64,000 nt of DNA from Thiomicrorhabdus sp. (lineage in GTDB: Bacteria; Pseudomonadota; Gammaproteobacteria; Thiomicrospirales; Thiomicrospiraceae): positions 62,001-126,000 of the forward strand of contig NZ_OY759719.1 in NCBI RefSeq assembly GCF_963662555.1. The letters are read 5' to 3'. Made by a program: the position numbers and the translations under genes. The notes below the pieces were generated by a model, which did no database searches, was not told the DNA's origin, and saw only the letters and a program-made list of their open reading frames with translations. This document shows positions 60,064 to 64,000 of this stretch, one piece after another (positions within the stretch are counted from its first letter, which is position 1; every line of letters begins with the position of its first letter).

Positions 60064-62586
60064 TTATTCAGAGGCTGTTTTTTTAGTAGCTGGCTTTTTG
60101 GTTGTTGCTTTTTTAGCCGGTGCTTTTTTCGCAGCGGGTTTACGTGTTGTAGTTTTTTTGGCAGTAGGCTTCTTCGTTACGGCTTTTTTAGCTGGTGCTT
60201 TTTTGGCTGGTGCCTTTTTAGCAGCCGCCGCTCTCCCACGTTTTTTGGGCTCCGGCGCTTCATCCAAACGCTTTTGACACTCTTCTAAAGAGAGCTCAAG
60301 TGCATCTTCATCCTTAGCAATCTTGGCATTTTTCTTGGTAGTGACATCGGTAATGTATGGTCCCCATCTGCCTTTAAGAATCTTCACATCCGTACCAGTA
60401 AATGTTTTTACAATTTTATCAGCATCGGCCTGAATTTTATTTTCGATTAAGGCAACACACTCTTCTAAGGTAATGCTTAAAGGATCAAATCCTTTAATAG
60501 GTGCAAACATTTTAGGTCCATATTCTAAATACGGGCCAAACGGACCTTGTTTAGCAATAATCATTTGGCCTTTTTCTACACCAAATTCACTACCATCAAC
60601 TGCTGTGGCCTTATAAGTTTCTGGCATCTCACCTACTTCACGAGGCAGTTTAAACAACTCTAAAGCTTCATCCATGGTCAGCAAGTCCATTTTTTGACCT
60701 GGCATCAAGCTAGCAAAAGTTGGCTTTTCATCATTTTCACCATCGCCAACTTGCACATAAGGCCCAAAACGACCGATTTTAACAAACATCGGTTTACCAC
60801 TTTGCGGATGATTACCTAAAGAACGTGCTTGTCCAGCTTCTTCACGTGAAACATCTTCAGCGGCGACAACTCTTGGATGAAATTGACTATAAAACTCAGC
60901 CAACATCTGTTGCCACTGCATTTTTCCTTGTGCAATAACATCAAATTTATCTTCTACTTTTGCGGTGAACTGATAATCTAATACATCACCAAAATGCTTT
61001 GTTAAGAAATTGGTAACAATGCCAGCAATATCAGTTGGGAACAGTTTGTTTTTTTCCGTTCCAGCCATTTCAGTAAGGGTTTCAGCTTTTACCTCACCAT
61101 CAGCCAAAGTAATTTGACGATACTCTCTTGGCTTACCTTCACGGTCCTCTTTAACCACATAACCACGTTGCTGAACCGTATCAATAGTAGGTGCATAAGT
61201 TGACGGACGACCTATACCCATTTCTTCAAGCGTACGTACCAAACTGGCTTCGTTATAACGAGCTGGAGGTCGGCTAAAACTCTGCCTTGCACCAAGTTCT
61301 GAAACATCTAACGCTTGGCCAATCGTCATAGGTGGTAATAAACCACCGTCGTCTTTAGAATCAAAGTCATATACTTTTAAGAAACCATCAAACGTAACTA
61401 CTTCACCTTTTGCGGTAAGTTTGTCTTCGGGCAAGTTATCGATTCCAATATCTACAGTCGTTCTTTTCAACTGGGCATCGGCCATCTGTGAAGCAATCGC
61501 TCGACGCCAAATCAATTGATAAAGCCGTTGTTCATTACGCTCACCCGTTACATTCTCTACACCAAAATCGGTTGGACGAATCGCTTCGTGAGCCTCTTGT
61601 GCGTCTGCATTTTTAGTTTTAAAACGACGCGTATGACTGTATTGAGCACCGTAATCAGAGCTAATGACATTTTTAGCCTGTTCAATAGCTAACTCAGACA
61701 AATTGACTGAGTCAGTACGCATATAGGTTATTTTTCCAGATTCATATAAACGCTGAGCTACCATCATCGTTTGCTTAACAGAGAAGCCCAACTTAGAAGA
61801 GGCTTCTTGTTGTAAAGTCGAGGTAGTAAAAGGGGCTTTTGGCGTTCGTTTTGCTGGCTTCTCTTCAAGTGCAATAACAGATAGATTAGCTTTGGCTACT
61901 GCTTCTAAAAAAGCAGTAGCTTCTTCTTCTGTTGCAAACGTAGCGGTGCGTTTTACATCTAAAGCACCTACTTTTTGACCATTATTGTCCAGAAGATTTA
62001 AAACACCTTGTACACGGTATACAAAGTTTGATTCGTAGGCTTCTACTTCTCTTTCACGCTCGACAATTAGACGCACCGCAACAGATTGCACACGCCCTGC
62101 AGATAATCCTGTACGAATTTTTTTCCATAAAATAGGTGATAACTCAAACCCTACAATTCGGTCTAATACACGTCGTGCTTGTTGGGCATCTACCAAATCC
62201 AAATCTACAGTACGAGGTTCTGCAATAGCCGCTTGAATTGCTGGTTTAGTGATTTCATGAAAAACAATTCTTTTAGTGGTATTGATATCCAGCTTGAGAG
62301 CTTCTGCAAGGTGCCAAGCAATGGCTTCACCCTCGCGGTCCTCATCCGTTGCCAACCATACGGTCTCCGCAGTTTTTGCCAATTTACGAAGCTCTGCTAC
62401 ATTTTTCTTTTTATCTGTAGAAATTTCATAATTAGGAACAAACCCATTTTCAAGGTCTATCCCCATACCTTTCTTTTGAATATCACGAATATGTCCGTAG
62501 CTTGAGCGTACAGTAAAATCTTTACCTAAATATTTTTCAATTGTTTTTGCTTTAGCAGGGGACTCCACTATCACCAAGTTCGTCAT
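60064..62586 (-). CDS. topA: DNA topoisomerase I with a histone-H1-like tail
   Basis: TopA relaxes negative supercoils. The 840-residue type IA enzyme shows the Toprim start LVIVESPAKAKTIEKYLG, LATDEDREGEAIAWHL near 77-92, the catalytic tyrosine in ITYMRTDS (about residue 288), and GIGRPSTYA near 460. Instead of the E. coli four-cysteine zinc ribbons, the C terminus has three GRFGPYVQVG-type repeats (near 600-760) and then a ~50-residue tail of PAKKA/TKK repeats rich in Lys, Ala, Pro and Thr, like histone H1. The tail probably binds DNA nonspecifically. dprA lies beyond the next gene, a common neighbourhood. Confidence 0.95.
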   Translation of the reverse strand: MTNLVIVESPAKAKTIEKYLGKDFTVRSSYGHIRDIQKKGMGIDLENGFVPNYEISTDKKKNVAELRKLAKTAETVWLATDEDREGEAIAWHLAEALKLDINTTKRIVFHEITKPAIQAAIAEPRTVDLDLVDAQQARRVLDRIVGFELSPILWKKIRTGLSAGRVQSVAVRLIVEREREVEAYESNFVYRVQGVLNLLDNNGQKVGALDVKRTATFATEEEATAFLEAVAKANLSVIALEEKPAKRTPKAPFTTSTLQQEASSKLGFSVKQTMMVAQRLYESGKITYMRTDSVNLSELAIEQAKNVISSDYGAQYSHTRRFKTKNADAQEAHEAIRPTDFGVENVTGERNEQRLYQLIWRRAIASQMADAQLKRTTVDIGIDNLPEDKLTAKGEVVTFDGFLKVYDFDSKDDGGLLPPMTIGQALDVSELGARQSFSRPPARYNEASLVRTLEEMGIGRPSTYAPTIDTVQQRGYVVKEDREGKPREYRQITLADGEVKAETLTEMAGTEKNKLFPTDIAGIVTNFLTKHFGDVLDYQFTAKVEDKFDVIAQGKMQWQQMLAEFYSQFHPRVVAAEDVSREEAGQARSLGNHPQSGKPMFVKIGRFGPYVQVGDGENDEKPTFASLMPGQKMDLLTMDEALELFKLPREVGEMPETYKATAVDGSEFGVEKGQMIIAKQGPFGPYLEYGPKMFAPIKGFDPLSITLEECVALIENKIQADADKIVKTFTGTDVKILKGRWGPYITDVTTKKNAKIAKDEDALELSLEECQKRLDEAPEPKKRGRAAAAKKAPAKKAPAKKAVTKKPTAKKTTTRKPAAKKAPAKKATTKKPATKKTASE

Positions 62587-62881
62587 ATAATTTGCTCTAA
62601 ATGTAAAAGGGTTACTAGATATTTAAATACGGTTATAAATTTCTCTTCTTTTTTAAGATGCATAATTTTAGAACGATTTGCAAACACTTATTTAATATTT
62701 ATTTCTAATTTAGCAAACGGTTACATATATAAATGCTCCTATTTGCATAAATTAGCCATAAACTACGCTTTTTTACTCAAATTTTATTGGTATGATATTG
62801 TTTATGACAAAATAGGGTTTGCAATTTTCGATTACTGTATGCGACTCTACTTGCCTTTTTATCTCGACCGTTGGAAATTAA

Positions 62882-63808
62882 ATGCCAAGTTTACAAAAAG
62901 CAAACACTGAAACAGACTCTAAGAATCTGCTCTTTATAGGTATAACACCAAGCCTTCAGCCAGCTATTAAAGCCTGTCTTAGTGTTCTTAACATTAACTT
63001 TGCTTTTTGTGACTCTCCAATCCAAGCCGTTAAACTTTTAAAAAGCCAAGTAACTACCAAGTTTTTCGCCTTTATTATTGATGAAAGCATCCTTGATAGA
63101 GATGACTTTGCAGTCTTTCAAAATTACCGCAAACAACCAGTTATTAATATCATTCCAATGATTTTACAGATCAACAGTTCAAACAACCTTAAAATGGTGC
63201 AAAAAGCCTTAGAGAGTGGTATCTATTTTTCACTCAACTACCCATATGATAGCTCTTTATTTAATGCGGTATTAACAGCAGCCAATCAAGGGTTTACTCA
63301 GCATTTAGAAGCCGCAAATCGCCTTACTAATTTTGAAAATATTCGTCCATTAACTCAAGAGGCAGTATTTCACGTTAGAGACATTAAAGATGCACAAACG
63401 GTTTCTTCTGTATTGGCGTTTATTACACCGGATCAAAAACGCGTTGCGATTGGACTTTTTGAACTCATTCTCAATGCAATTGAGCATGGTAACTTAAATA
63501 TTGGCTATAAAGAAAAAACTCGTTTAACTTTTAATGCTGCTTTACAAAATGAGATTGAACGCCGTTTAAATTTACCTGAAAACCTTAAAAAATACGTAAC
63601 CGTTAAAGTTAAAAGGCTTAAAAACCAATTGAGATTTACAATCAAAGACTGCGGAGATGGATTTAACTTTATGAACTATTTAGACTTTTCTGAAAATCGC
63701 GTTTTAGATCATCACGGTAGAGGCATTATGATTGCCAATCAATTAAGTTTTGACGAAATCAAATACCAAGACAATGGTTCAAAAGTGATTTGCAAAGTAA
63801 ACTTATAA
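62882..63808 (+). CDS. Degenerate receiver fused to an anti-sigma-type ATPase domain
   Basis: A 308-residue protein. Residues about 17-145 resemble a receiver: FAFIIDESILD holds a possible phosphoacceptor aspartate, but the N-terminal acidic pair is absent (LLFIGIT) and the lysine is replaced (LNYPY), so normal phosphotransfer is doubtful. Residues about 175-305 are a GHKL domain: N-box FELILNAIEHGNL, G1 DCGDGF, G2 HGRGIMIANQL. This resembles RsbW/SpoIIAB-type serine kinases used in partner-switching control of sigma factors or anti-anti-sigma proteins. No partner is adjacent. It is separated from topA by a 295-base gap; GGAAA lies near the ATG. Confidence 0.75.
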   Translation: MPSLQKANTETDSKNLLFIGITPSLQPAIKACLSVLNINFAFCDSPIQAVKLLKSQVTTKFFAFIIDESILDRDDFAVFQNYRKQPVINIIPMILQINSSNNLKMVQKALESGIYFSLNYPYDSSLFNAVLTAANQGFTQHLEAANRLTNFENIRPLTQEAVFHVRDIKDAQTVSSVLAFITPDQKRVAIGLFELILNAIEHGNLNIGYKEKTRLTFNAALQNEIERRLNLPENLKKYVTVKVKRLKNQLRFTIKDCGDGFNFMNYLDFSENRVLDHHGRGIMIANQLSFDEIKYQDNGSKVICKVNL

Positions 63809-63845
63809 AACGAAGCAATAAGCCCTAATTGGGTTCTTTATTTAT

Positions 63846-64000
63846 CTATTTAATTCTTCGCCAACGACCAGCAGACATCGCCTCAATTTCCCCTGAGAGT
63901 TCTAACAACATTAAATCACCCTGCAAACTCGAAACGGGCTGCTTGCTCAGGACCACTAGCTCATCCAAACTGGTTGGGTCATAACCAATAAACTCTAATA
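63846..64000 (-). CDS. dprA: DprA C-terminal end (partial)
   Basis: The minus-strand frame ends with TAG at 63846-63848 and reads LLEFIGYDPTSLDELVVLSK near its left edge and LMLLELSGEIEAMSAGRWRRI at the end, matching the DprA winged-helix C-terminal domain. DprA loads RecA on incoming single-stranded DNA during transformation. The gene continues past 64000. Its position two genes from topA agrees with the conserved dprA-topA neighbourhood. Confidence 0.8.
   Translation of the reverse strand, partial: LEFIGYDPTSLDELVVLSKQPVSSLQGDLMLLELSGEIEAMSAGRWRRIK

Noticed and set aside
1..64000. tRNA, rRNA genes and CRISPR arrays
   Set aside because: No cloverleaf-like, rRNA-like or regularly spaced direct-repeat arrays were seen by eye; a tRNAscan and Infernal run would be decisive.

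Overview
The window looks like a low-GC gammaproteobacterial chromosome. An ectoine operon with its own aspartokinase, single-domain rhodanese and DUF4395-type genes, a Lap-type adhesin secretion system and many c-di-GMP proteins suggest a marine or halotolerant sulfur oxidiser of the Thiomicrospira/Hydrogenovibrio/Thiomicrorhabdus type. The genus is inference; no rRNA, tRNA or CRISPR array was seen.

1-9.5 kb is accessory. The tail of a possible recombinase module (1-503) is followed by an unrecognised gene, a 1268-residue SIR2 protein resembling the anti-phage sirtuin Dsr1, a thioredoxin-like gene, and a 996-residue HD plus Hsp90-type ATPase protein. That last gene lies between an intact thioredoxin-like gene and a second copy of its 3' end, which reads as an insertion scar.

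9.6-18.4 kb holds a DUF4395 membrane protein, a TetR regulator and a rhodanese. Then on the minus strand come ectA-ectB-ectC-ask, a membrane TPR gene and an SSS symporter. 19-24.3 kb is a two-gene signalling unit: a hybrid histidine kinase and an unusual receiver-EAL-periplasmic-binding-protein fusion.

24.6-30.7 kb carries glycerate kinase and then a probable phosphate-starvation lipid-remodelling cluster: BtaA, a GNAT-like partner, a PlcP-like phosphoesterase and an Agt-like glycosyltransferase. Two of its promoters contain 11-nt phased repeats like Pho boxes. 30.8-43.4 kb is mostly housekeeping: exonuclease, hisI, mobA, a hybrid kinase, truD, a lipoprotein, a Tim44-like protein, a methyltransferase, rep and an iron alcohol dehydrogenase.

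43.5-53.2 kb is an OmpA protein followed by lapG, lapD, a type I ABC transporter, its membrane fusion protein, a LuxR regulator and a TolC-type channel. The adhesin itself is not in the window. 53.4-64 kb holds a SafE-like protein, comM, ubiK, a diguanylate cyclase, a SPOR protein, argS, topA, a receiver/ATPase protein and the end of dprA.

The strongest unexplained signal is a perfect 14-bp palindrome, TACCAGGCCTGGTA. It occurs nine times between 16.0 and 60.0 kb, seven times between genes and twice inside genes, and is absent from the accessory left end. Three intergenic copies belong to a larger composite repeat with a CCCTGTG/CACAGGG hairpin. Several receiver, GGDEF and EAL proteins alongside LapD/LapG suggest a c-di-GMP network controlling surface attachment.
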